Of a DNA stretch of 64,000 nucleotides, positions 45,770 through 55,220 are shown piece after piece. The DNA is from Pseudomonas sp. M47T1 (GTDB taxonomy: Bacteria; Pseudomonadota; Gammaproteobacteria; Pseudomonadales; Pseudomonadaceae), in assembly GCF_000263855.1 (NCBI RefSeq), contig NZ_AJWX01000001.1:124001-188000 (forward strand), read 5' to 3'. The notes under the pieces were generated by a model, which saw nothing but the letters and a program-made list of their open reading frames with translations, did no database searches and had not been told where the DNA came from. A program made the translations under genes and the position numbers. How positions within the stretch are numbered: position 1 is the first letter of the stretch; each line of letters opens with the position of its first letter.

Positions 45770-46360
45770 TCAGCCGCGCTGCCAGAGGGCGTAGTAGACC
45801 TGGCCGGCCTTTTTCTCGCGGTGCAGGCGCCAGTTGGCCGGCAGTTGCAATGTCGATGGCGGCGCTTCGCTTTCGGTGTACACCCAGGCGCGTTCGCTCA
45901 GCCAGCCGTGGGACTCGAGCAGGGCGCAGGTTGCCGGCAACAGGTTCTGGTGGAACGGCGGGTCGAGGAACACCAGGTCGAAGGTACTGGCCGTCTGGGT
46001 TTCCAGATAGCGCAGTGCATCGCTTTGCAGCAACTGGCCGGTGGCGCAGTTGAGCAGGTCGAGGTTGCTGCGCAGGCTGGCTATGGCCTGGGCATTGCTG
46101 TCCAGCGCCAGGCCCATGCTGGCGCCGCGTGACAGGGCTTCCAGGTACAGCGCGCCGCTGCCGCAGAACGGGTCCAGCACCTTGGCGCCGTTGACGTAGG
46201 CGGCCAGCCAGTTGAACAGCGTTTCGCGTACGCGGTCTGGCGTGGGGCGCAGGCCCGGGCCGTCAGGGAAGCTCAGCTTGCGGCTGCGCCATTGGCCGCC
46301 AATGATGCGCAGCTGGCCCAGGCCGTTGTGCTTTACAGGTTTTGCAGGGGTAGTGGCCAT
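45770..46360 (-). CDS. rsmD: 16S rRNA (guanine966-N2)-methyltransferase
   Basis: RsmD methylates G966 of 16S rRNA. The 196-residue protein has RIIGGQWRSRKL at the N-terminus, SAM-binding VLDPFCGSGALYLEALSRGA and the catalytic FLDPPF (N/D-PP-Y/F) motif. Its ATG overlaps the stop codon of the upstream M16 peptidase gene (TAATG). Confidence 0.95.
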   Translation of the reverse strand: MATTPAKPVKHNGLGQLRIIGGQWRSRKLSFPDGPGLRPTPDRVRETLFNWLAAYVNGAKVLDPFCGSGALYLEALSRGASMGLALDSNAQAIASLRSNLDLLNCATGQLLQSDALRYLETQTASTFDLVFLDPPFHQNLLPATCALLESHGWLSERAWVYTESEAPPSTLQLPANWRLHREKKAGQVYYALWQRG

Positions 46361-47820
46361 TAATGCTCCGGAACGCCCATGGGTTGTTCCTGGGGTTTGT
46401 CAGTAGGGGGAGGCAGCGGCTTCTGAGCCACGGTGGGGCCGGCGGTGACGATCACCAGCTTGTCGGCATCCAGGTGGCGGTTCATCGCGTCCTTGACCTG
46501 CTGGGTGGTCAGGGTGCTGGACTGCTGCATGAAGTCTTCAAGGAAGCTCAACGGCAGATTATAGAAGCCAATGGCCCCCAATTGCCCGACGATGCTCGAA
46601 TTGCTTGCGGTGGACAGCGGGAAACTGCCTGCCAGCTCGCGCTTGGCAGCGTCAAGCTCGTCCTGGGTAGGGCCGTTCTTGAGGTAGTCACGCAGGATAT
46701 CCTGCACCAGTTTGAGCGTACCCTCGCTCAGTTCGGCGCGGGTCTGCAGGCTGATGGAGAAAGGTCCGCGCGCCTGCATCGGGGTGAAGCCCGAGTAGAT
46801 GCCATAGGTCAGGCCACGCTTTTCCCGTACTTCGCTCATCAGCCGCGTACCGAAGGTGCCGCCGCCCAGAATCTGATTGCCCATCGACAGAGCGGCATAG
46901 TCCGGGTCATTACGGTCGATGCCCAGTTCGGCCAGCAGCATGGTGGTCTGCTTGGACGCGAACTCCAGGTGCGTCAGCCCCGGCTTGGGCGCCTGCGGCT
47001 GGGGCATGGCCGCAAGGGCGGGGCCCTTGGGCAGTGCCGAAGAGACCTGCTCGGCAATTTTTTCCGCCTCTGCGCGAGACAAGTCGCCCACCAGCGCGAT
47101 CACCACGTTGCCGGCCGCATAGGCGCGGTTGTGGAAGGCGCGCAGTTGCTGGGCATTGACAGCGGTGATGGACTTGGCATCGCCATCGCTTGGGTGGGCG
47201 TACGGATGGTCCCCGTACAGGCGGCTGAACAGTTCGTTGCCGGCCAGCTTGCCGGGGCTCTGTTTCTGATACTGGAAGCTGGCCAGCAGCTGGTTCTTGA
47301 TGCGGGTCATGGAGTCGGCGGGGAAGGTCGGCTTGCCCACCACTTCGGCGAAAAGCTTCAGTGCCGGTTCGCGCTTGTCGCCAGCGCTGAGGCTGCGCAG
47401 CGAAGCAACGGCCATGTCGCGGTAGGCGCCATTGCCGAAATCGGCACCCAAGCCCTCGAAGCCCTGGGCGATGGCCTCGACGTTCTTGCCGGCCACGCCT
47501 TCATTGAGCATGGCGTTGGTCAGCAGGGCGATGCCCGGGTTTTTCTGGTCCTGGCTGCTGCCGGCGGCGAAGGTCAGGCGCAGGTCGAACATGGGCAACT
47601 GGTGCGCTTCGACGAACATCACCTTGGAGCCTTCGGCGGTACGCCAGGTCTGGATGTCCATCATGCGGTGGCTGGGCGGCTTGCCGTCCAGTTCCTTGAG
47701 GGTCTGCAGGTTGTCCAGCGGCGTCGGCGTCGCGTCGTCCGCCATGGCCTGGCCGGTCATCAGCGCGGCCAGCAGCGCCACGCCCAGCAGGGCGTGGCGG
47801 GGTTGAGTGCGCTTATTCAT
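46360..47820 (-). CDS. M16-family peptidase-like subunit without the zinc motif
   Basis: The 486-residue protein has a signal peptide (ending GQAMA, about residue 27) and two M16 domains, but no HxxEH; the corresponding segment reads NAMLNEGVAG. It should be the non-catalytic partner of the HxxEH-bearing protein encoded just upstream, as in heterodimeric M16B enzymes (processing peptidase type). An R/Y pair in the C-terminal domain (REKRGLTYGIYS) that helps bind substrate is present. The two genes overlap by 8 bp. Confidence 0.87.
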   Translation of the reverse strand: MNKRTQPRHALLGVALLAALMTGQAMADDATPTPLDNLQTLKELDGKPPSHRMMDIQTWRTAEGSKVMFVEAHQLPMFDLRLTFAAGSSQDQKNPGIALLTNAMLNEGVAGKNVEAIAQGFEGLGADFGNGAYRDMAVASLRSLSAGDKREPALKLFAEVVGKPTFPADSMTRIKNQLLASFQYQKQSPGKLAGNELFSRLYGDHPYAHPSDGDAKSITAVNAQQLRAFHNRAYAAGNVVIALVGDLSRAEAEKIAEQVSSALPKGPALAAMPQPQAPKPGLTHLEFASKQTTMLLAELGIDRNDPDYAALSMGNQILGGGTFGTRLMSEVREKRGLTYGIYSGFTPMQARGPFSISLQTRAELSEGTLKLVQDILRDYLKNGPTQDELDAAKRELAGSFPLSTASNSSIVGQLGAIGFYNLPLSFLEDFMQQSSTLTTQQVKDAMNRHLDADKLVIVTAGPTVAQKPLPPPTDKPQEQPMGVPEH

Positions 47821-49168
47821 GGGCCGATTCCTCAGGCAAAACGTGACCGATGCTCAGGCGCGACCGGGTGAAATAGGTACGGGCAGCGTTCTGGATGTCC
47901 TGGGGGGTGACGCTCTTGATGTCATCCAGTTCGGTGTCCATCAGCTTCCAGGACAGGCCCACGGTTTCCAGCTGGCCGATGGTGGTGGCCTGGCTGGAGA
48001 TGGAGTCGCGCTCGAAAACCAGCCCGGCGATGACCTGGGCGCGCACGCGTTCGAGTTCCTCGGCGGTGGGTGGCTTGGTCTTGAGGTCGTCCAGCAGGCG
48101 CCAGAAGCCCTTCTCGACGTCGGCCAGGGTTTTCTTTTTCTGGGTGTTGGGGGTGGCAGACAACATGAACAGGCTGTCGCCGCGGGTGAACGGGTTGTAG
48201 CTGGCCGATGCACCGGTGACCAATTCTTCTCCGCGCTCCAGTTGGGTGGACAGGCGCGCGCTGTAGCCGCCGTCCAGCAACGCCGAGATCAGGCGCAGGG
48301 CCTGGGCGTCGCGCGGGTTGGTGGCGGTGGCCAGGCCCGGCACGTTGAAGCCGAAGATCACGCTGGGCAGCTCGGTCTTCACGTGTACGGTGATCTGCCG
48401 TTCGCCGGGCTCGGCCAGTTCCAGCGGGATTTTGCTGGGCGGCGTGGCGCGGCGTGGAATGGCGGCGAAGAAGCGCTGGGCCAGGGCCTTGACCTGGTCG
48501 GGGGTAACGTCGCCCACCACTACCAGGGTGGCGTTGTTGGGCACGTACCAGGCCTTGTACCAGGCGCGCAGTTCTTCGATCTTCATGCGGTCCAGGTCGG
48601 CCATCCAGCCGATGGTGGGCGTGTGGTAACCGCTGGCCGGGTAGGCCATGGCCTTGAACAGCTCGAAGGCCTTGGCGCTGGGCTTGTCGTCGGTGCGCAT
48701 GCGCCGCTCTTCCTTGATCACCTCGATCTCGCGGCTGAACTCGTCGGCCGGCAGCTTCAGGGTGGCCATGCGGTCGGCCTCAAGCTCCATGGACACCGGC
48801 AGGCGGTCCTTGGCCAGCACCTGATAGAAGGCGGTGTAGTCGTCGCTGGTGAAGGCGTTTTCTTCGGCGCCCAGGTCGCGCAGCACTTTGGAGGCCTCGC
48901 CGGGCCCCAGTTTCTCGCTACCCTTGAACATCATGTGTTCCAGGGCGTGGGACAGGCCGGTCTGGCCGGGCGTCTCGTAGCTGGAGCCAACCTTGTACCA
49001 GATTTGCGAAACCACCACGGGCGCGCGGTGGTCTTCGCGCACCACGACCTTGAGGCCGTTGTCCAGGGTGAACTCGGTGGTGGGTTGAGGATCGGCGGCC
49101 AGGGCGGCCAGTGGCAGACAAACCGAGCTGAGTAGCAGGCCGGCGGCACGGCGGGCTAGAGCATTCAT
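47813..49168 (-). CDS. M16-family zinc metallopeptidase, catalytic subunit
   Basis: The protein has 451 residues from the ATG at 49168, which has ACAGG upstream. A signal peptide (about 1-25, ending LAA) leads to the inverted zinc motif H74-A-L-E77-H78 and, about 75 residues later, the second glutamate in EIEVIKEERRMR. It is probably a periplasmic peptidase forming a heterodimer with the next gene's product. Together with rsmD the order is the same as in P. aeruginosa, divergent from ftsY. Confidence 0.92.
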   Translation of the reverse strand: MNALARRAAGLLLSSVCLPLAALAADPQPTTEFTLDNGLKVVVREDHRAPVVVSQIWYKVGSSYETPGQTGLSHALEHMMFKGSEKLGPGEASKVLRDLGAEENAFTSDDYTAFYQVLAKDRLPVSMELEADRMATLKLPADEFSREIEVIKEERRMRTDDKPSAKAFELFKAMAYPASGYHTPTIGWMADLDRMKIEELRAWYKAWYVPNNATLVVVGDVTPDQVKALAQRFFAAIPRRATPPSKIPLELAEPGERQITVHVKTELPSVIFGFNVPGLATATNPRDAQALRLISALLDGGYSARLSTQLERGEELVTGASASYNPFTRGDSLFMLSATPNTQKKKTLADVEKGFWRLLDDLKTKPPTAEELERVRAQVIAGLVFERDSISSQATTIGQLETVGLSWKLMDTELDDIKSVTPQDIQNAARTYFTRSRLSIGHVLPEESAHE

Positions 49169-49399
49169 TCGTTTTTTAACCTGTCGGACTGCCCGCTTGG
49201 TCTTAGCGTCCACGGGCGAGGAGGTGCTAGGATACTGATCCGGTTACCTGGCGACCATGCCTGGTTGCAGAGAAGGCCTGCGGGCTCTCTACAAAATGTT
49301 GCGCATGAACGAGCCGGGAAAAATACAGTCTGTTCTGCGTTATTAGAATTTCCTGAGGCGCCGCATTGGCGCGTCGCTACCTTGAGATAGCCGTCCTCC

Positions 49400-50926
49400 A
49401 TGTTTGGTTCCAACGACGACAAAAAGTCCCCCGAGAAGAAAGGCCTGTTCGGCTGGCTGCGCAAAAAACCTGCGCAAGAAGCGGTTGAACAGCCCCAAGC
49501 CCCTGAATCCGTTGCCCCCGAGACGATTGTCGAGCTGGCGCCGGAGCCTGTACTGGCGCCTGTGGTTGCAGAGCCTGTGGCCGAGGTGGCTGCGGCCCCT
49601 GCCGGCCTGGTACTGCCCGTGCCCGAAGAGCCGGTTGCGCTGGTGCCCGACCACTTGGAACCCCATGAGCCGCCGCCCATTGCGCCGTTGCCAGAGGCAG
49701 TGGTGCCTGAGCCTGCGGTCGAGCCGGTAGTGGCTCAAGCCGTGGTGGAACCCGTGGTTGTGGTGGAACCGGTGGCGCCAGAGCCAATCGTTTTTGAGCC
49801 GCAGCCGCAGCCGCAGCCGCAGCCGGCAGCCGTGCCAGTCAGCGAGCCGGTTGCAGTGGCGGCCCCGACCCCGGCCGTCGAGCCTGAACCTGCCCCGGTC
49901 GCAGTAGCCCCGGCAGCTGTGTTGGTTGCTGAGCTGCAACCCGAGCCTGCGCCCGAAGCCGAACCCGAATCCGTCGCCCAGGCCGAAGCGTCCAAGGTCG
50001 GCTTCTTCGCCCGCCTCAAGCAAGGGCTGGCCAAGACCAGTGCCAGCCTGGGCGAGGGCATGGCCAGCCTGTTCATGGGCAAGAAGGCCATCGACGATGA
50101 CCTGCTGGAAGAAATCGAGACCCGCCTGCTGACCGCCGACGTGGGCGTCGAGGCCACCTCGGTGATCGTTCAAAGCCTGACCCAGAAGGTGGCGCGCAAG
50201 CAGTTGGCTGACAGCGACGCGCTGTACAAGTCGCTGCAGGGCGAGCTGACCGACCTGCTGCGCCCGGTGGAACAGCCGCTGAAGATCACTTCGCAGAGCA
50301 AGCCGTTCGTGATCCTGGTGGTGGGCGTCAACGGCGCCGGCAAGACCACCACCATTGGCAAGCTGGCCAAGAAGCTGCAACTGGAAGGCAAGAAAGTCAT
50401 GCTGGCTGCCGGCGATACTTTCCGTGCCGCGGCGGTGGAGCAATTGCAGGTGTGGGGCGAGCGCAACAAGATCCCGGTCATCGCCCAGCACACCGGCGCG
50501 GACTCGGCCTCGGTCATTTTTGACGCCGTACAGGCCGCCAAGGCCCGTGGCATCGATGTGCTGATCGCCGATACCGCCGGTCGCCTGCACACCAAAGACA
50601 ACCTGATGGAAGAGTTGAAGAAGGTTCGCCGGGTCATCGGCAAGCTGGACGCCGACGCGCCGCACGAAGTGCTGCTGGTGCTGGACGCCGGCACGGGCCA
50701 GAACGCCATCAACCAAGCCAAGCAGTTCAACAACACCGTTGCTCTGACCGGCCTGGCCCTGACCAAACTCGACGGCACCGCCAAGGGCGGCGTCATCTTT
50801 GCCCTGGCCAAGCAGTTCGGCCTGCCCATTCGCTATATCGGCGTGGGCGAGGGCATCGATGACCTGCGTACCTTTGAAGCAGAACCCTTTGTACAGGCAC
50901 TGTTTGCCGAGCGGGAGCGTTCATGA
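49400..50926 (+). CDS. ftsY: Signal recognition particle receptor FtsY
   Basis: FtsY docks SRP-ribosome complexes to the inner membrane. The 508-residue protein has a long low-complexity N-terminal region (about 20-200) rich in Pro, Ala, Val and Glu, including a run of PQ dipeptides. The NG domain follows: G1 GVNGAGKTTT beginning at residue 309, DTAGRLHTKDN (G3) and TKLDG (G4). The first gene of the ftsY-ftsE-ftsX unit, overlapping ftsE by 4 bp. Confidence 0.96.
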   Translation: MFGSNDDKKSPEKKGLFGWLRKKPAQEAVEQPQAPESVAPETIVELAPEPVLAPVVAEPVAEVAAAPAGLVLPVPEEPVALVPDHLEPHEPPPIAPLPEAVVPEPAVEPVVAQAVVEPVVVVEPVAPEPIVFEPQPQPQPQPAAVPVSEPVAVAAPTPAVEPEPAPVAVAPAAVLVAELQPEPAPEAEPESVAQAEASKVGFFARLKQGLAKTSASLGEGMASLFMGKKAIDDDLLEEIETRLLTADVGVEATSVIVQSLTQKVARKQLADSDALYKSLQGELTDLLRPVEQPLKITSQSKPFVILVVGVNGAGKTTTIGKLAKKLQLEGKKVMLAAGDTFRAAAVEQLQVWGERNKIPVIAQHTGADSASVIFDAVQAAKARGIDVLIADTAGRLHTKDNLMEELKKVRRVIGKLDADAPHEVLLVLDAGTGQNAINQAKQFNNTVALTGLALTKLDGTAKGGVIFALAKQFGLPIRYIGVGEGIDDLRTFEAEPFVQALFAERERS

Positions 50927-51600
50927 TTCGTTTCGAACAGGTCGGTAAGCGCTATCCGAACGGGCACGTCGGCTTGCATGAGCTGAGCTTTCGAGTGCGT
51001 CGTGGCGAGTTTCTGTTTGTCACCGGCCACTCCGGTGCCGGTAAAAGCACCCTGTTGCGCTTACTGCTGGCGATGGAGCGGCCCACCTCGGGCAAGCTGC
51101 TGCTGGCAGGCCAGGACCTGGGCCAGATCAGCAACGCGCAGATCCCGTTCCTGCGCCGCCAGATTGGCGTGGTGTTCCAGAACCACCAGTTGCTGTTCGA
51201 TCGCACGGTGTTCAACAATATTGCTTTGCCACTGCAGATCCTCGGGCTATCCAAGCCCGAGATCGCCAAGCGCGTGGACTCGGCACTGGAGCGCGTATCG
51301 TTGTCCGACAAGGGCGACCTCTACCCCGGCGACCTTTCCACCGGGCAGCAACAGCGCGTCGGCATTGCCCGCGCCATCGTCCACCGCCCGGCCCTGCTGC
51401 TGGCGGACGAGCCCACCGGTAACCTCGACCCACGGCTGGCAGCGGAAATCATGGGTGTATTCGAAGACATCAACCGGCTGGGCACCAGCGTGCTGATTGC
51501 CAGCCACGACCTGGCGCTGATCGCGCGCATGCGCCATCGCATGCTGACCTTGCAGCGCGGCCGCCTGATTGGCGATGGTGACGCGGAGGTGGCGCAATGA
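50923..51600 (+). CDS. ftsE: Cell division ABC ATPase FtsE
   Basis: The 225-residue ATPase has Walker A GHSGAGKS, signature LSTGQQQRVGIARAIV and Walker B LLLADEPTGNLDP. With FtsX it forms the complex that activates periplasmic peptidoglycan amidases at the septum. It overlaps ftsY and ftsX by 4 bp each. Confidence 0.96.
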   Translation: MIRFEQVGKRYPNGHVGLHELSFRVRRGEFLFVTGHSGAGKSTLLRLLLAMERPTSGKLLLAGQDLGQISNAQIPFLRRQIGVVFQNHQLLFDRTVFNNIALPLQILGLSKPEIAKRVDSALERVSLSDKGDLYPGDLSTGQQQRVGIARAIVHRPALLLADEPTGNLDPRLAAEIMGVFEDINRLGTSVLIASHDLALIARMRHRMLTLQRGRLIGDGDAEVAQ

Positions 51601-52622
51601 CCTCCACTCGCAGCCCCAAGGTAACCGACCGCGTGGCACCCAAGGCCGCCGAGCCGCCACCGCCGAAGAAAAAGCAGCAACAGGAAGACGACGGCCCGGA
51701 CTTCGCCACCCTGTTCAAGGCGTGGGTGGAAAGCCACCGCGCCAGCCTGAAGGACAGCCTCAAGCGCCTGGCCAAGCAACCCTTCGGCAGTTTCTTCACC
51801 TGCTTGGTGATGGCCGTGGCATTGAGCCTGCCCATGGGCTTGTCGCTGTTGCTCAAGAACGTCGAGCGCCTGGGCGGTTCCTGGCAGCGTGCAGCGCAGA
51901 TCTCCCTGTACCTGGACATGAATGCCACCAATCGTGATGGCGACGCCCTGGTCACGCAGATCAAGGGTTTGAACGGCGTCGCCGACGCCGAGTTCATCAG
52001 CAAGGACAAGGCACTGGGCGAGTTCCAGCAGCAGTCCGGGCTGGGCGAGGCGCTCAAGGAGTTGCCCGACAACCCGCTGCCTGGCGTGGTAGTGGTCACC
52101 CCGCTGGAAATCGACAAGGCCGCGCTGGAAGCCCTGCGCTCGCAGCTGGCCGACCTGCCCAAGGTGCAACAGGCCCAGCTTGACCTGGTATGGGTTGAGC
52201 GTCTGGCGGCCATCCTCAAGCTGGGTGACCGCTTTGTCTTCGGCCTGACTGTACTGCTGGTGTCGGCACTGTTGCTGGTGGTGGGCAATACCATTCGTCT
52301 GCACATCGAGAACCGTCGCACGGAAATCGAGGTCATCAAGTTAGTGGGCGGTACTGACGCCTACGTGCGTAGGCCGTTTCTGTACATGGGGGCGATTTAT
52401 GGCTTGGGTGGCGGTATTTTTGCGTGGGGCGTGCTGGCTTTTGGTCTGAACTGGCTGAATGACGCGGTTGTAGGGCTTTCCGGGCTGTATGGCAGTGACT
52501 TTGCACTGGCCGGTGTTCCGTCGTCCGATGGTCTGTCTCTCTTGCTTGGTGCCCTGCTGTTGGGGTATATCGGTGCGTGGATTGCAGTCGCCCGCCATTT
52601 GCGCGAGCTCGCTCCTCGGTAA
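51597..52622 (+). CDS. ftsX: Cell division membrane protein FtsX
   Basis: The 341-residue protein has a charged Pro/Lys-rich cytoplasmic N-terminus, a first membrane helix (about 66-86), a periplasmic loop of ~100 residues that in homologues binds EnvC-type activators, and three more helices at the C-terminus. It is the last gene of the ftsYEX unit; rpoH follows after 127 bp with its own promoter. Confidence 0.95.
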   Translation: MTSTRSPKVTDRVAPKAAEPPPPKKKQQQEDDGPDFATLFKAWVESHRASLKDSLKRLAKQPFGSFFTCLVMAVALSLPMGLSLLLKNVERLGGSWQRAAQISLYLDMNATNRDGDALVTQIKGLNGVADAEFISKDKALGEFQQQSGLGEALKELPDNPLPGVVVVTPLEIDKAALEALRSQLADLPKVQQAQLDLVWVERLAAILKLGDRFVFGLTVLLVSALLLVVGNTIRLHIENRRTEIEVIKLVGGTDAYVRRPFLYMGAIYGLGGGIFAWGVLAFGLNWLNDAVVGLSGLYGSDFALAGVPSSDGLSLLLGALLLGYIGAWIAVARHLRELAPR

Positions 52623-52675
52623 TATTTTGAAATATTTATGTGCCAGCATTGACCTTTGGTGAATTTAACTTTAGG

Positions 52676-52703
52676 GAACTTGTTTCGCGGTTCCCGGTCT
52701 ATG
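52676..52703 (+). promoter_or_regulatory. AlgU (sigma-E type) promoter of rpoH
   Basis: GAACTT at 52676-52681 and TCTATG at 52698-52703 are separated by exactly 16 bp, matching the AlgU consensus GAACTT-N16/17-TCTgA closely. The start point would be near 52710, leaving a 40-nt leader. P. aeruginosa rpoH is known to have an AlgU-dependent promoter. An inverted repeat GGGAAC / GTTCCC (52674-52679, 52690-52695) overlaps the -35. Confidence 0.8.
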
Positions 52704-52749
52704 CGTCTGTGCTTTAATGCACAAATTCGTGAGTCGGAGGTTTTTTCGT

Positions 52750-53604
<855 letters not shown>

Positions 53605-53620
53605 TCCACCCGCTGAACCA

Positions 53621-53652
53621 AAAAAGCCCCGGCCAAAGTGCCGGGGCTTTTT
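53621..53652 (+). terminator. Intrinsic terminator after rpoH
   Basis: AAAAAGCCCCGG and CCGGGGCTTTTT form a perfect 12-bp stem around an eight-base loop, 16 bp after the rpoH stop. The A and T runs on both sides make it usable in both directions. Confidence 0.92.
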
Positions 53653-53674
53653 ATTTGCCTTCCGCCTATCACTC

Positions 53675-53696
53675 GTAGCCGCTGCCGGCGGGCTAC
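53675..53696. repeat. Single REP hairpin between rpoH and mtgA
   Basis: GTAGCC at 53675-53680 pairs with GGCTAC at 53691-53696 around a GC-rich loop; the sequence GTAGCCGCTGCCGG is shared with other REP copies in this window. Confidence 0.6.
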
Positions 53697-53715
53697 GGGG
53701 TGTGGGTGGCGGTTG

Positions 53716-54441
53716 TCACATAGCCCAAGGCGTGGCACTGCGTGAATGGTTAAGGTCAGTCAAATAGGCTGCACCCCCCAATTGCCCCGTCTGGGTGCGA
53801 ATCCAGCCAGCCCGGCGCGCCACGTAGGTGCTTGGGTGGCTGGCGCTCCATACGCGGGGGTTGGGCAGCACTGCGGCCAGCAGGCTGGCCTGTTGGGCCG
53901 ACAGGCCGCCTGCACTGGTGCCGAAATGATGCCGCGCGGCCGCTTCGGCGCCGAACACGCCGTCATCCCACTCCACGCTGTTGAGGTACACCTCCAGGAT
54001 CCGCTGCTTGGACCAGAAGGTTTCGATCAGCGCGGTGAACCAGGCCTCCAGCGCCTTGCGGAAATAACTACGGCCCGACCACAGGAACAGGTTCTTGGCC
54101 ACTTGCTGGCTGAGGGTGCTGGCGCCGCGGATGGAGCCGCCACGTTCGTTGTGCAGGAAGGCGGCCTGCATGGCCTCGAAGTCAAAGCCCCAGTGCTGGG
54201 CGAAGCGCTGGTCTTCGCCGGCGATGACGGCGATTTTCAGCGAATCGGAAATCTCCCCATAAGGCCGCCAGCTACGCTGCAGGTCAATGGGCTCGCCATC
54301 GGTCCAGGATTCGACCTTGCGTTCGACCATCAGCATGGTCCCCGGCGGCGGCACGAAGCGCAACAGCACCACCAGCAGAATGCTGCCAACGATGAACCAG
54401 AGTGTCACTTTGCGCAGCAGGTTGAAGAAGGAACTCAGCAT
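53716..54441 (-). CDS. mtgA: Monofunctional biosynthetic peptidoglycan transglycosylase
   Basis: MtgA polymerises lipid II into glycan strands. The 241-residue protein (ATG at 54441) has one N-terminal membrane anchor (about 12-28) and a GT51 domain with the catalytic Glu in IAGEDQRFAQHWGFD and GASTLSQQVAKNLFL. A second ATG at 54462 would add seven residues, but would lie at the expected transcription start of a TATAAT at 54473-54478, so the inner start is preferred. The open frame runs far upstream through thiS and the DUF423 gene; that part is a shadow. Confidence 0.92.
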   Translation of the reverse strand: MLSSFFNLLRKVTLWFIVGSILLVVLLRFVPPPGTMLMVERKVESWTDGEPIDLQRSWRPYGEISDSLKIAVIAGEDQRFAQHWGFDFEAMQAAFLHNERGGSIRGASTLSQQVAKNLFLWSGRSYFRKALEAWFTALIETFWSKQRILEVYLNSVEWDDGVFGAEAAARHHFGTSAGGLSAQQASLLAAVLPNPRVWSASHPSTYVARRAGWIRTQTGQLGGAAYLTDLNHSRSATPWAM

Positions 54442-54448
54442 GGATGAC

Positions 54449-54478
54449 TTGGCCGGACGCATTGAGCGGGCCATTATA
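54449..54478. promoter_or_regulatory. Probable back-to-back promoter of mtgA and the DUF423 gene
   Basis: ATTATA at 54473-54478 reads TATAAT on the minus strand, in place for mtgA. On the plus strand TTGGCC (54449-54454), 17 bp, then CATTAT (54472-54477) gives a -35/-10 pair for the DUF423 gene. The two -10 elements share almost the same bases. Confidence 0.5.
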
Positions 54479-54510
54479 CAGACCCTGTGCCATCGAACCG
54501 GAGTTCCTGG

Positions 54511-54888
54511 ATGCTGCGACAATTTCTCATGCTGGCTGCCTTTTTCGGATTCACCGGGGTAGGCCTTGGCGCGTTCGCCGCCCACGGCCTCAAGGATCGT
54601 TTGAGCAGCGAATACCTGGCGGTGTTCCATACCGGGGTGAACTATCAGTTGATTCACGCCCTGGTGCTGCTGGCCATTGCCGTCCTGAGTGTTCAACTGC
54701 CCAGCCGGCTCATCAACGCCGCTGGTGTGATGTTCTGCATCGGCATTGTGCTGTTTTCCGGCAGCCTGTATTTGCTTACGCTGACCGGCGTGCGCGTGTT
54801 TGGCGTGATCACCCCGTTCGGCGGCCTGGCGTTCCTCACCGGCTGGGCCTGCCTGGGCATGGCCGCCTGGAACCTGGGCAAGGCTTGA
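54511..54888 (+). CDS. DUF423 membrane protein
   Basis: The 125-residue protein has four hydrophobic segments and the GLGAFAAHGLKDRL motif that defines DUF423 (YgdD-like) proteins. No function is known. The ATG at 54511 follows CCGGAG; an upstream ATG at 54487 is unlikely. Confidence 0.88.
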   Translation: MLRQFLMLAAFFGFTGVGLGAFAAHGLKDRLSSEYLAVFHTGVNYQLIHALVLLAIAVLSVQLPSRLINAAGVMFCIGIVLFSGSLYLLTLTGVRVFGVITPFGGLAFLTGWACLGMAAWNLGKA

Positions 54889-54909
54889 GACGAATGGGCT
54901 GGGTTTGCC

Positions 54910-54938
54910 TTGGTCGCAAGCGGCGAACGGGCTAGAAT
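54910..54938 (+). promoter_or_regulatory. Probable sigma-70 promoter of thiSG-trmB
   Basis: TTGGTC at 54910-54915, a 17-bp spacer and TAGAAT at 54933-54938 lie 34 bp before the thiS start. Confidence 0.55.
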
Positions 54939-54971
54939 GCTGGCCCCTTTGAAATGATGGCTGCTGCCTGC

Positions 54972-55172
54972 ATGCACATTCAGTTGAACGGTGAACCCTT
55001 TGAACTGCCCGACGGCGAGACCGTCGCGGCGCTGTTGACCCGCCTGGAGCTGACTGGCCGCCGGGTGGCAGTGGAACTGAACCTGGATATCGTGCCGCGC
55101 AGCCAGCACGAAGCCACTGCCCTGCGCGAAGGCGACCAGGTGGAAGTGGTCCATGCCATCGGTGGCGGTTGA
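54972..55172 (+). CDS. thiS: Sulfur carrier protein ThiS
   Basis: ThiS is a ubiquitin-fold protein whose C-terminal Gly-Gly is thiocarboxylated to supply sulfur for the thiazole ring of thiamine. The 66-residue product starts MHIQLNGEPFELPDG and ends AIGGG, keeping the di-glycine. A further in-frame ATG at 54954 would add six residues and is less conserved. Next gene thiG is the partner. Confidence 0.95.
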   Translation: MHIQLNGEPFELPDGETVAALLTRLELTGRRVAVELNLDIVPRSQHEATALREGDQVEVVHAIGGG

Positions 55173-55220
55173 CCGCCGAGCAATTGCGCTGCCCCCACTT
55201 CACCCCCGAGAGGAACGACG

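Noticed and set aside
46360..47820. Calling the second M16 gene an active zinc protease
   Set aside because: The HxxEH zinc motif is absent; it is better described as the non-catalytic partner of the upstream gene product.
54442..55203. N-terminal extension giving mtgA 495 residues
   Set aside because: The extension runs antisense to thiS and the DUF423 gene, and the true membrane anchor and GT51 domain begin at 54441.
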